Source: Bacillota bacterium (GTDB lineage: Bacteria > Bacillota > Clostridia > Tissierellales > Peptoniphilaceae). Taken from it: 44,476 nucleotides of DNA. The notes under the pieces were generated by a model. The model searched no databases, had not been told where the DNA came from, and worked only from the letters and a program-made list of their open reading frames with translations. The position numbers were made by a program, and so were the translations under genes. The stretch lies in NCBI GenBank assembly GCA_023394045.1, contig JAEXBN010000038.1, positions 1 to 44,476 of the forward strand. The letters run 5' to 3'. Of the stretch, positions 7,422 to 14,814 are shown one piece after another. Within the stretch, counting starts at the first letter, position 1, and every line of letters begins with the position of its first letter.

Positions 7422-8303
7422 ATGACACGCTTTGATGTCGCTGTGGTGGGAGCGGGTCCGGCTGGCCTTTCGGCAGCGCTGAATGCAGCAGTACGCCGCC
7501 AACAAGTGATTGTGATCGGGCCAGAGGATAGCGAGAAGCTCTTGCAGACGCAGCATCTTGAAAATGTGTTGGGTATGCCCGGAGAAACAGGTCCAGGGCT
7601 CATGAAGCGCTTTCGGGAACATGTGAATCTTTATGAACAGGTGACGTTCGATGCCTCAAATGTGCAGGTTGTGTACGATATGGGAGGCTATCTCGGTCTG
7701 CTGATGCCGGGAAACCGGATTATTGAAGCGTGGAGTGTGGTGCTGGCGACGGGAGTGAATTTTGGCACGCCGCTTCCGGGAGAAAATGAGTTTTTGGGGC
7801 GCGGCGTGGGATATTGCGCGACGTGCGATGCCGCGTTGTACCGAGGGCGCTCTGTGATTGTTGTGGGCTATAACAATGAGGCGGTGGAAGAGGCAAATTT
7901 CATCGCGGAGATGGCGTCCACAACCCTGTTTGTGAACCGGACGGGGCGTCCCGTGCAGCTAAATTCTGGGATACAGGTGCGTGATGATCGCCCGCTTGAG
8001 GTGATTGGATCGGACCACGCAGAAGGCTTGCGCTTTGAAACGGGCGATGTGATGGCGGATGGCGTGTTTTTGATTCGGGATGCGCGCGCTGCTGATCAGC
8101 TTGCGCCCGGCATTGCGCTTCATGGTCGTCATGTCGCGGTTGATGCGGAGATGGCGACGAATCTTCCTGGAGTTTTTGCGGCAGGAGATCTTGTGGGACA
8201 GCCTTACCAGATCAACGTTGCGGTGGGCCGTGGACAGATTGCGGGTTTATCGGCTGCCAAATATGCCACAAGGGCCAGACTTCTCCAGGAAACAGGCCGC
8301 TAA
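7422..8303 (+). CDS. Thioredoxin reductase-like FAD protein, possibly ferredoxin-dependent
   Basis: Reduces the thioredoxin encoded just before it. It has 293 residues: an N-terminal FAD dinucleotide fold VAVVGAGPAGLSAAL (residues 6-20), the redox pair CATC (Cys132 and Cys135) followed by DAALYRGR, and the C-terminal FAD motif GVFAAGDLVGQPYQINVAVG. In NADPH-dependent TrxB the second nucleotide fold carries GxGxxA and HRRxxxR. Here the place reads VVGYNNEAVEEA and then VNRTGRP, so both NADPH signatures are degenerate. This and the short length resemble the clostridial ferredoxin-dependent flavin thioredoxin reductases (FFTR). TrxB-family membership is sure; the electron donor is inference. The start is 5 bases after trxA. 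Confidence 0.85.
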   Translation: MTRFDVAVVGAGPAGLSAALNAAVRRQQVIVIGPEDSEKLLQTQHLENVLGMPGETGPGLMKRFREHVNLYEQVTFDASNVQVVYDMGGYLGLLMPGNRIIEAWSVVLATGVNFGTPLPGENEFLGRGVGYCATCDAALYRGRSVIVVGYNNEAVEEANFIAEMASTTLFVNRTGRPVQLNSGIQVRDDRPLEVIGSDHAEGLRFETGDVMADGVFLIRDARAADQLAPGIALHGRHVAVDAEMATNLPGVFAAGDLVGQPYQINVAVGRGQIAGLSAAKYATRARLLQETGR

Positions 8304-8347
8304 GCGAAGAGATCGCCTACCAAAGCAGGAGACGAAGGATCTGGTTG

Positions 8348-8379
8348 ATGCGCTTCATTCCATTTGAGGCGCATTTTTT
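8348..8379 (+). terminator. Rho-independent terminator after the trx pair
   Basis: Ten-pair stem ATGCGCTTCA / TGAGGCGCAT (one G-T pair) with a 7-base loop, directly followed by six T on the plus strand. It lies 45 bases behind the reductase gene and just before the convergent proC. Confidence 0.8.
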
Positions 8380-8399
8380 ATTACATCTTTTTGTCGTCT

Positions 8400-9185
8400 T
8401 TATTCGCCGCCTTCAATCGCATCAACGGCTTTGATCAGCGCATTGCGGAATCCATATTCTTCCAAGGCGCAGATGCCGCGGATGGTGGTGCCGCCCGGAG
8501 AGGTGACCTGATCTTTCATGATGCCGGGGTGTGTTTGTGTGGCTTGTTGAAGAGCGGCCGTTCCTTCAATCATTGAAGAAACCAGTTGGTAGGCAGTCTG
8601 CCGGGGAAGTCCGTATTTCACACCGGCATCCGCTAGGGCTTCAATGGCTAGGCTGATGAATGCCGGGCCGCAGCCTGACAGGGTGCCGGCGATGCTTTTC
8701 TTTTCTGCAGGAACAGTAATGATCTGCGCAATGGATCGAAATAAGTTGGTCACCAGTTCAAGTTCTTCCGTCTGCAGGTTGGTTTCGGCTTCGGCAACCA
8801 GAACGCCATGTCCGATGGCCATGGGCGTATTGGGGAGCGTGGACCAGACATGCGTTTCGTCGGATAGGAAGTTCCGGTAATCTTGATAAGATAGATCCGC
8901 AGCGATGGAGACGATGATTTTTCCTTTTAGGGCATCTTTTAGAGGCTCGAGCAGATTGCGGACCAGATAGGGTTTGACGGCGATGATGATGATGTCGCTG
9001 GAAGCCACTAGGGCAGCATTATCTGGAAGTGCGATGACGCCATGTGCGGAAGCGCGCTTTTTTAATGCGTTCGGATGGGCGGCGGAAGCGTAAAAGGTCC
9101 ATTGCTCCTGAAGATCAGCATGACGCCAGCCATCGGCCATCGCAGCAGCCATTTGGCCAAATCCGAGAAATCCCAAGGTATGCAT
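8400..9185 (-). CDS. proC: Pyrroline-5-carboxylate reductase
   Basis: Last step of proline biosynthesis: 1-pyrroline-5-carboxylate plus NAD(P)H gives proline. The protein has 261 residues. It has the N-terminal Rossmann motif LGFLGFGQMAAAMADGW (residues 3-19), IIIAVKPYLV, the family stretch STLPNTPMAIGHG, and the C-terminal signature GTLSGCGPAFISLAIEALADAGVKYGLPR. DQVTSPGGTTIRGI, the substrate-binding loop, also fits. The start is ATG 9185 with GAAAGGA upstream on the minus strand. It is transcribed away from the yhf operon and converges on the trx pair. No proA or proB is in the window. Slightly shorter than the typical 265-275 residues. Confidence 0.94.
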   Translation of the reverse strand: MHTLGFLGFGQMAAAMADGWRHADLQEQWTFYASAAHPNALKKRASAHGVIALPDNAALVASSDIIIIAVKPYLVRNLLEPLKDALKGKIIVSIAADLSYQDYRNFLSDETHVWSTLPNTPMAIGHGVLVAEAETNLQTEELELVTNLFRSIAQIITVPAEKKSIAGTLSGCGPAFISLAIEALADAGVKYGLPRQTAYQLVSSMIEGTAALQQATQTHPGIMKDQVTSPGGTTIRGICALEEYGFRNALIKAVDAIEGGE

Positions 9186-9399
9186 TAGGTATCCTTTCTA
9201 TTATTTCTATTATTGATGTTGGATCATGGTTTGATTTACTGGATCTTTGACTTAATCTGTCGGAGACGATGCGGTACAGGGCGCTCCGGCGGGAGATTGT
9301 GCTTTTCATTTTATCAGGAATAACGGGTATTGGTCAGGATTCCCCGCGCGTGTTGGAAGGCATGAAAAGAAAACCTTTTATTGAAGAGACAATCCATGC

Positions 9400-9438
9400 T
9401 ATAATAATTGCATCATTAAATGTACAAAATATTGTACA
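9400..9438 (+). promoter_or_regulatory. yhf operon promoter and palindromic operator
   Basis: A -10 box TATAAT lies at 9400-9405; the -35 is weak (TTTATT, 9377-9382, 17-base spacing). At 9421-9438, around or just after the expected start point, is TGTACAA-AATA-TTGTACA, a perfect inverted repeat with 7-bp arms. Its place suits repression by a GntR-type factor, and the last gene of the operon (yhfZ) encodes a protein with such a helix-turn-helix. The link between the two is inference. Confidence 0.65.
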
Positions 9439-9485
9439 AAAAAAGAGGGGGACGGAAAAACACGCAACAGGAGAGGAAGGTAGAT

Positions 9486-9842
9486 GTGAACGAACGACTC
9501 AACATTTTGCGGCAGTCGGGCATCATTTCCGAACGAACGCTGGTGGAGGTTGTCACGATTGATCGGGAATGTTTCGACGGTGGGTTGATCCAAGCAACAG
9601 ATGAGAACAGCACGATGTTTTTGGTGCATTTGGCGATGACCATTGAGCGAGTACATCAGGGAGAGCCGATCGACGAAGTGGATGAAGGCATCCGAGAGGA
9701 AGTGATGAGACGGCCGGAAACGGAAAAGAATCGTGCATTGGTGCGGCGAATGGAAGAGATCATCGGTGAGAAGATGACCGAAGAAGAATGCATCTATCTC
9801 TTAATCCATCTCGGAACATGGAAGGAAAAGGAGGACAAATGA
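9486..9842 (+). CDS. yhfY: Stand-alone PRD-domain protein, YhfY-like
   Basis: 118 residues forming a single PTS regulation domain (PRD). Two histidines lie at the classical places: His48 in FLVHLAMTIERV and His108 in YLLIHLGTW. In multi-domain antiterminators and activators these are phosphorylated by HPr or EIIB; here there is no DNA- or RNA-binding domain, as in E. coli YhfY. The start is taken as GTG 9486, with GAGGAAGG upstream; the open frame runs back to 9420 through the operator and is not protein-like there. It is the first gene of the yhf operon, and its stop overlaps the yhfU ATG (ATGA). Its role may be phosphate-dependent control of a partner protein (inference). Confidence 0.8.
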   Translation: MNERLNILRQSGIISERTLVEVVTIDRECFDGGLIQATDENSTMFLVHLAMTIERVHQGEPIDEVDEGIREEVMRRPETEKNRALVRRMEEIIGEKMTEEECIYLLIHLGTWKEKEDK

Positions 9843-10207
9843 AACGGATTGTGGTTGGAGGACAGCTGGAAAAGAAGGATATTGCGCAGCGGATTGAAGC
9901 CATTGGAAGGGAACGGGTTGAGGTTACCGTGATGAATGATTTGGATGCGGTCATGGCCGTCAAGAACGGGACGCAGGATTATTACTTTGGAGCTTGTGCG
10001 ACGGGAAGCGGGGGTGCGCTTGCGATGGCGATCGCGCTGCTGGGAAGCGGACAGACGGTGACCGTGGCGCGTCCGGGGAAAATTGCGGGGGAGGCGGAAA
10101 TTCGAGAGGCTGTTCAGAACGGCGCCATTGCGTATGGGTTTACTGCCGATGCCCGTGAGCAGGTGATTCCGGTGCTGATGGATGAAATTTTGAAGGGTGA
10201 GAAATAG
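9839..10207 (+). CDS. yhfU: DUF2620 protein, YhfU-like
   Basis: 122-residue soluble protein matching the DUF2620/YhfU family, with MKRIVVGGQLEK at the start, a Gly-rich centre YYFGACATGSGGALAMAIALLG (about residues 45-66) and a hydrophobic C-terminal half. The size (E. coli YhfU is about 117 residues) and its place between the PRD protein and the YhfT membrane protein fit. The small alpha/beta appearance next to a PRD protein and a membrane protein is reminiscent of a PTS IIB-like component, but no Cys or His phospho-site of a known IIB class is visible, so this is speculation. The start is ATG 9839, overlapping the yhfY stop. Biochemical function is unknown. Confidence 0.8.
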   Translation: MKRIVVGGQLEKKDIAQRIEAIGRERVEVTVMNDLDAVMAVKNGTQDYYFGACATGSGGALAMAIALLGSGQTVTVARPGKIAGEAEIREAVQNGAIAYGFTADAREQVIPVLMDEILKGEK

Positions 10208-10236
10208 GATCTCGGCATAGGAGGAAGGAGGACGTG

Positions 10237-11535
10237 ATGAATTGGAATTATGTATTACTCGCCGTTGTCGGTGGATTGGCGGCCATTTTGGCCAATCAGG
10301 GCGTTGCCGTCTTCAATGATGGATTTCGTCCGATTATTCCGCAATATTTTGAAGGGAAGATGAGCCGTACGGAGTTGGCGGCGACCAGCTTTGCGGTGAG
10401 TTTTGGTCTTGTGATTGGTTTCGGTATTCCGGCTTCGATTGGCGCATCCATTTTCCTTGTGCATTCGATTCTGCTGGCCACGGATATCATCGGCACATTT
10501 TTTAAGCCGGATATGAGAGGGCTGATCGGATCAGGAATTGCCGGGGCGATTTATGGCGCTGCGATTATGGCGGGAATGCAGACCGTCGTGGATCTTTTCG
10601 GGAGCTTACCTTACAACTTTCTTGAACCGCTGGGTCAAGTATCGGCACCGGTGGTTGCGATGTTTTCGATCTTTCCGGCTGTCGCCGTGGCGATGCAGCA
10701 TGGCTTTAAGAAAGGCATGCTGACCGCAGCGGTTTCTGTGGTTATTTACTTCATGACGAAACGCTTCGGCACGATTGTCTGGGGCGAAGCGAAAATTGCG
10801 CTAAGCGCCGAGGGTCTTGCGCTTTTATTTGGGGTTGTCCTCATGCTTTATTTTGCGACGCAGCAAAAAGGCGCCGCCAGCTCCAATGCGGAATTAATGA
10901 ATATTTTTTCCGATCAAGCGAAACGGATTCGTAAGAACTGGTGGTTACTTGCAGTGATGGGAGGCCTTTTGTCAGCATCGGCATCCATGAATTTGATCGC
11001 TGGGGATCCTGCTGCGCTCGCACTTATGCAGGAAGGTCAGTATACTAACGCAGCCATCGCCTCGTTTGCGCGCGCGATCGGCTTTATTCCGCTGGTCTTC
11101 TCGACGGCGATTGTGACCGGAGTTTATGGGACGGCTGGCGTGACTTTTGTCTGGGGCATCGGTATCCTTCTGCACGGTCATCCGCTCCTTGCTTTGGTTG
11201 CCGGCGCGGTGGTCATGGCCATTGAGGTGCAGTTGATCGGCGTTTTTGCCAAGGGGCTTGATCATTTCCCGGGCGTGCGCGATATGGGTGAGCACATCCG
11301 CGAGTCGATGAATAAGGTGCTCAGCATTGCGCTTCTCGTCGGCGGAATCAACGCAGCCAATACGATGGCACCGGGCGTTGGTGCACTTTTCGTTGGGGGA
11401 TTTTATCTCTTGAACAAACAATCAAAAAAGCCATTGGTCGATCTCGCCGTTGGACCGGTTGCGGCGATTATTTTCGGTATTCTCGTGAACCTTTTGGTCA
11501 TGATAGGGATCTATGTCATCCCCGTTGTTCAATAA
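10237..11535 (+). CDS. yhfT: Polytopic membrane protein, YhfT-like (putative transporter)
   Basis: 432-residue, very hydrophobic protein with roughly 10-12 membrane helices, matching E. coli YhfT in size and operon position. Conserved-looking parts include ILANQGVAVFNDGFRPIIPQYFEGKMSR (about 18-45), TSFAVSFGLVIGFGIP, and GINAANTMAPGVGALFVGGFYLL near the C-terminus. The Gly-rich, Asn/Asp-dotted helices look like a secondary transporter or a PTS IIC-like channel. The substrate is unknown; the enzymes of the operon suggest a small phosphorylated or amino compound (inference). GGAAGGAGGACGTG precedes ATG 10237. A 116-base gap with a strong hairpin separates it from php. Confidence 0.82.
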   Translation: MNWNYVLLAVVGGLAAILANQGVAVFNDGFRPIIPQYFEGKMSRTELAATSFAVSFGLVIGFGIPASIGASIFLVHSILLATDIIGTFFKPDMRGLIGSGIAGAIYGAAIMAGMQTVVDLFGSLPYNFLEPLGQVSAPVVAMFSIFPAVAVAMQHGFKKGMLTAAVSVVIYFMTKRFGTIVWGEAKIALSAEGLALLFGVVLMLYFATQQKGAASSNAELMNIFSDQAKRIRKNWWLLAVMGGLLSASASMNLIAGDPAALALMQEGQYTNAAIASFARAIGFIPLVFSTAIVTGVYGTAGVTFVWGIGILLHGHPLLALVAGAVVMAIEVQLIGVFAKGLDHFPGVRDMGEHIRESMNKVLSIALLVGGINAANTMAPGVGALFVGGFYLLNKQSKKPLVDLAVGPVAAIIFGILVNLLVMIGIYVIPVVQ

Positions 11536-11547
11536 ATTCTCTAGCAC

Positions 11548-11577
11548 GCGCGTTCTTTCCTTCGGGGAGGGACGCGC
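11548..11577 (+). other. Stable intercistronic hairpin with UUCG tetraloop
   Basis: Thirteen-pair stem (11548-11560 with 11565-11577, three G-U pairs) closed by C(UUCG)G, one of the most stable RNA tetraloops. It lies 12 bases behind yhfT and about 75 before php. There is no T-run, so it is not an ordinary terminator; it may stop 3' decay of the yhfYUT part or mark an RNA-processing site. Confidence 0.65.
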
Positions 11578-11651
11578 CGTTGGATGAAGCGTATTTAGCG
11601 TATTTATACAAGGTAAAAATCTAAGAGCTGGAAATCAGAAATGAGGGATTC

Positions 11652-12539
11652 ATGGGTTATACACTCATGCACGAACATATGACCATCGATCTTTCTCGGG
11701 TCAAGCATGACCCGGATGCCCTGTTGCGTGCAGAAGAGGAAACACTCTGCGAATTAGAGGAACTCCATACGTTTGGCGTACGTCGGATTTTGGACGTGAC
11801 GAATCATGGGATGGGTCGGGATCTCGCATTTGTCCGTCGATTGCAGGAGGCCAGCGGCATCGAAATCGTCCCGGCAACCGGCTATTATAAAGACCCTTTT
11901 TTCCCGGAAGAGTTTGCTAGTCGGACGGTCGAAGAGATTGCCGAAGAAATGGTGCGGGAGATTCGGGAAGGAATCGACGACGGCACACAAATGACCAGGG
12001 CAAGAGTTATCGGTGAGATCGGAACGAGCGATAAAAAGTGGATGCCGAATGAGCGAAAACTTTTTAAAGCAGCAGTTTTGGCGCATCGTGCGACGGGGGC
12101 GCTGATCACGACACATACCTCGCTGGGGACGCTCGGTATGGAGCAGGTGCGCTTTTTTGAAGAGCGACAGGTGGATCTCTCCCGGGTGATTATTGGCCAT
12201 CAGGATTTGAATGAACATGAGGAAGAGGTGATCGAGATTGCGCGTCATGGTGCGACGGTGGGCTTTGATACGATTGGAAAAAACAACTACCGCCCGGATG
12301 AGAAAAAGATCGATACGTTGTTGAAGCTGATCGACGAAGGGTTGTCCAGTCGCGTGGTCTTTTCGATGGATATTACACGCCGTTCGCATCTGAAAGATGC
12401 TGGCGGTATCGGCTATGCTTACCTCTTCACCTCGTTTTTGCCGCTGGCGAGAAAAAAGGGTGTTCCAGAGCAGGTGCTGTCGCAAATCTTATCGGAAAAT
12501 CCAAATCGTTTGTTGGGCGAAACGCCACATGAAAGCTGA
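11652..12539 (+). CDS. php: Phosphotriesterase-homology protein (amidohydrolase fold)
   Basis: Member of the phosphotriesterase-like branch of the amidohydrolase superfamily and close to E. coli Php. The 295-residue protein shows the binuclear metal site: HEH (His8, His10), Glu122 in RVIGEIGTSD in place of the carboxylated lysine, His155 in ITTHTSLGT, His183 in IIGHQDL, and Asp240 in FSMDITRRSHL. Glutamate as bridging ligand is the hallmark of Php against true phosphotriesterases. The substrate is unknown; hydrolysis of a phosphate ester or a lactone is possible. It starts at ATG 11652, directly at GYTLMHEH, with TGAGGGA upstream, and so lacks the few residues before this in E. coli. Fifth-type component of the yhf operon, followed closely by yhfS. 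Confidence 0.9.
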   Translation: MGYTLMHEHMTIDLSRVKHDPDALLRAEEETLCELEELHTFGVRRILDVTNHGMGRDLAFVRRLQEASGIEIVPATGYYKDPFFPEEFASRTVEEIAEEMVREIREGIDDGTQMTRARVIGEIGTSDKKWMPNERKLFKAAVLAHRATGALITTHTSLGTLGMEQVRFFEERQVDLSRVIIGHQDLNEHEEEVIEIARHGATVGFDTIGKNNYRPDEKKIDTLLKLIDEGLSSRVVFSMDITRRSHLKDAGGIGYAYLFTSFLPLARKKGVPEQVLSQILSENPNRLLGETPHES

Positions 12540-12546
12540 GGTTCGT

Positions 12547-13644
12547 ATGCAGAGTGATCCATTAGAAAGCCTGAGCATCGCGGAAGCGAAGACCTTGCAG
12601 TTTCGGTTGATTGATTGCATCACCCGGGAATTTAGCGGGGAAGAGATTCTTTCGGCGGGAGATTATGGTGTGCGCCAGCCGCTGAATCAACCGAATCGCA
12701 CGCGCCGGCTGGAGCGTGTTTTGGCTGATTTTTTTGGAGTGGAAGATGCCGTGTTTGTGATGGGATCCGGAACGGGGGCGCTGCGTGAGGCGTTTTCCGC
12801 TGTGTTTGCGAAAAGCACATCGCGCCGAGTGCTTGTGCATGATGCGCCGGTCTATTCAACGACCGCGACGACTTTTGCACAGTTGGGCGTGAGGACGATT
12901 GCAGCTGATTTTCATGACCCGATCGCGGTGCGGAGGGCGCTTGATGCTGGGGTGGATGTGGTTCTTGTGCAGCATGCGCGTCAAACGCTGCGAGACCGAT
13001 ATGATCTTTCAACGGTCATTCATGGGATCAAACGGGAATCTGATGTCCCCATCATTACGGATGAGAATTATGCGGTCATGAAAACCAAGGAGATTGGTGC
13101 GCAGGTGGGAGCGGATCTGTCCGGATTCTCCCTGTTTAAGCTTCGCGGACCCGAGGGCGTCGGTCTGGTGGCGGGACAGAAAAAATGGATCGATGTGATT
13201 CGCGCCTTCCATTATTCAGGCGGAAGCCAGATTCAAGGACCGATCGCGATGGAGGCGCTTCGGGGCATGATTGATGCGCCTGTCGCATTGGCCATTCAGG
13301 CTGAGGAGACGGAAGCGATGGCGGAAAGATTATGTCGCGGTGAGGTTTCTGGCGTGCAAGAGGCGCTCGTCGCCAACGCACAGTCCAAGGTTGTTCTTGT
13401 GCATTTAGAGGAGCCGATCGCGGAGGAGGTCATTCAGAGGGCGAATCGTCTTGGCGCAGCGACGTGGCCGGTGGGATCCGAAAGCCGCTATGAAGTTGTG
13501 CCGATGTTCTATCGTGTTTCGGGGACAATGCGTGCGGAAGATCCTGATGCTGAGAGATATTGGATCCGGATCAATTTGATGCGGGCAGGGCACGAGACGG
13601 CGCTTCGGATTCTCCGGGGCGCTTTGGGTGAAGAGCAGGATTAG
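12547..13644 (+). CDS. yhfS: PLP-dependent aminotransferase-like protein, YhfS
   Basis: 365-residue fold-type I PLP protein of the YhfS kind (E. coli YhfS is about 361). Visible are the PLP-binding Gly-rich turn VMGSGTGALREAF, the aspartate region VPIITDENYAVMK, and the likely Schiff-base lysine in SGFSLFKLRGPEGVGLVAG. The small C-terminal domain ends in WIRINLMRAGHETALRIL. The reaction is unknown: it could be transamination, beta/gamma elimination or a lyase reaction on an amino-acid-like substrate. ATG 12547 has GAGG 5 bases upstream; an in-frame ATG at 12529 overlaps the php end but has no ribosome site. yhfX follows after 9 bases. Confidence 0.87.
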   Translation: MQSDPLESLSIAEAKTLQFRLIDCITREFSGEEILSAGDYGVRQPLNQPNRTRRLERVLADFFGVEDAVFVMGSGTGALREAFSAVFAKSTSRRVLVHDAPVYSTTATTFAQLGVRTIAADFHDPIAVRRALDAGVDVVLVQHARQTLRDRYDLSTVIHGIKRESDVPIITDENYAVMKTKEIGAQVGADLSGFSLFKLRGPEGVGLVAGQKKWIDVIRAFHYSGGSQIQGPIAMEALRGMIDAPVALAIQAEETEAMAERLCRGEVSGVQEALVANAQSKVVLVHLEEPIAEEVIQRANRLGAATWPVGSESRYEVVPMFYRVSGTMRAEDPDAERYWIRINLMRAGHETALRILRGALGEEQD

Positions 13645-13653
13645 GGGGCGGCT

Positions 13654-14814
13654 ATGTTTTTGAAAAAGACCATGGAACGGAATCCGGCCTTGATCGATGC
13701 GGCGTTTGCCCTGCATCGAGAAGGGGTCGTTCTTCCGGACACCTATCTCCTGGACTTGGATATGTTTCGCATCAACGCGCGTCTCATGCTGGAGAAAGCG
13801 GAAGAAGAGGGAATCCGCCTCTTCTTCATGCTCAAACAGCTCGGGCGCAATCCCTTTCTTGCGAAGGAGCTGATGCGCATGGGCTATCCGGGGGCGGTCG
13901 CTGTCGATTTTCGGGAGGCGCTCTTATATATCGAAAATGAGATTCCGCTCTGCAATGTCGGCCATCTGGTCCAGGTGCCGAAAGCGCTGATACGCACCAT
14001 CGTTGCGGCACGGCCGGAGATCATTACCGTATTCACATGGGAAAAACTCAGGGAAATCGATCAGGCCGCCGCTGAACTGGGTGTGGTGCAGGATGTGATG
14101 CTGAAGGTGGCTGGATCGGATGATCTTTTTTACAGTGGTCAGTGTTCGGGAATTGAGCTTGCGGATTTGGAGGCGTTTCTTGAACGCGCGAAGAGTCTGG
14201 CGCACGTGCGGATCAATGGGCTGACCGTTTTTCCTTGCTATCTGTACGATGCGGAGGCAAAAGAAATCCGCCCGACGCCAAATGCGGAAACGCTTAAAAA
14301 AAGCGTGGCACTTTTGCATCATGCGGGGGTGGATGTCGAGCAAATCAATGCCCCTTCGACGACCAGCATCTTGACCCTGAAGCGCATGAAGGAAGAAATT
14401 GGCAATACTGGAGAACCGGGGCATGGATTCACGGCGACGACGCCGGCGCATGCGGATCTGGATCTTCCGGAGCGTCCGGCGATCGTCTATCTTTCAGAGG
14501 TCTCACATACCTTTCGAGGCATGTCTTATTGCTACGGCGGAGGATATTACCGGCGCTCGCACGTCAAAGAAGCGTTGGTGGAGGATCGCCACGGACGCCA
14601 TATGGTGGGCGTTCATCCCCCTGAAATGGACAGCATCGATTATTATTTTGGACTCGAAGGAATGGAAGAAATTTCCGCGCCGGTATTGATGGCGTTTCGT
14701 TACCAGATTTTTGTGTCGCGTTCCCGTCTGGCGATTATTGAAGGAATACAGTCAGGAACGCCGCGCTTCGTCGGCATGTATGATGCCTTAGGAAGAGAAA
14801 TAAACAAGCGATGA
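13654..14814 (+). CDS. yhfX: Alanine racemase-like fold-III PLP protein, YhfX
   Basis: 386 residues, the same size as E. coli YhfX (about 387). The N-terminal TIM-barrel of the alanine racemase type has the PLP lysine in LFFMLKQLGRNPFLAKEL (Lys at about residue 56). Then come AVDFREALLYI, the barrel strands INGLTVFPCYL, and the PLP phosphate-binding part NAPSTTSILTLKRM. It likely acts on an amino compound (racemisation or decarboxylation), but the substrate is unknown. GGGGGCGG precedes ATG 13654. The stop overlaps the ATG of yhfW (ATGA), so translation is coupled. Two different PLP folds in one operon suggest successive steps on an amino-acid-like intermediate (inference). Confidence 0.87.
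   Translation: MFLKKTMERNPALIDAAFALHREGVVLPDTYLLDLDMFRINARLMLEKAEEEGIRLFFMLKQLGRNPFLAKELMRMGYPGAVAVDFREALLYIENEIPLCNVGHLVQVPKALIRTIVAARPEIITVFTWEKLREIDQAAAELGVVQDVMLKVAGSDDLFYSGQCSGIELADLEAFLERAKSLAHVRINGLTVFPCYLYDAEAKEIRPTPNAETLKKSVALLHHAGVDVEQINAPSTTSILTLKRMKEEIGNTGEPGHGFTATTPAHADLDLPERPAIVYLSEVSHTFRGMSYCYGGGYYRRSHVKEALVEDRHGRHMVGVHPPEMDSIDYYFGLEGMEEISAPVLMAFRYQIFVSRSRLAIIEGIQSGTPRFVGMYDALGREINKR

Noticed and set aside
11754..12485. 243-codon minus-strand frame
   Set aside because: Antisense of php, whose metal ligands are all present.
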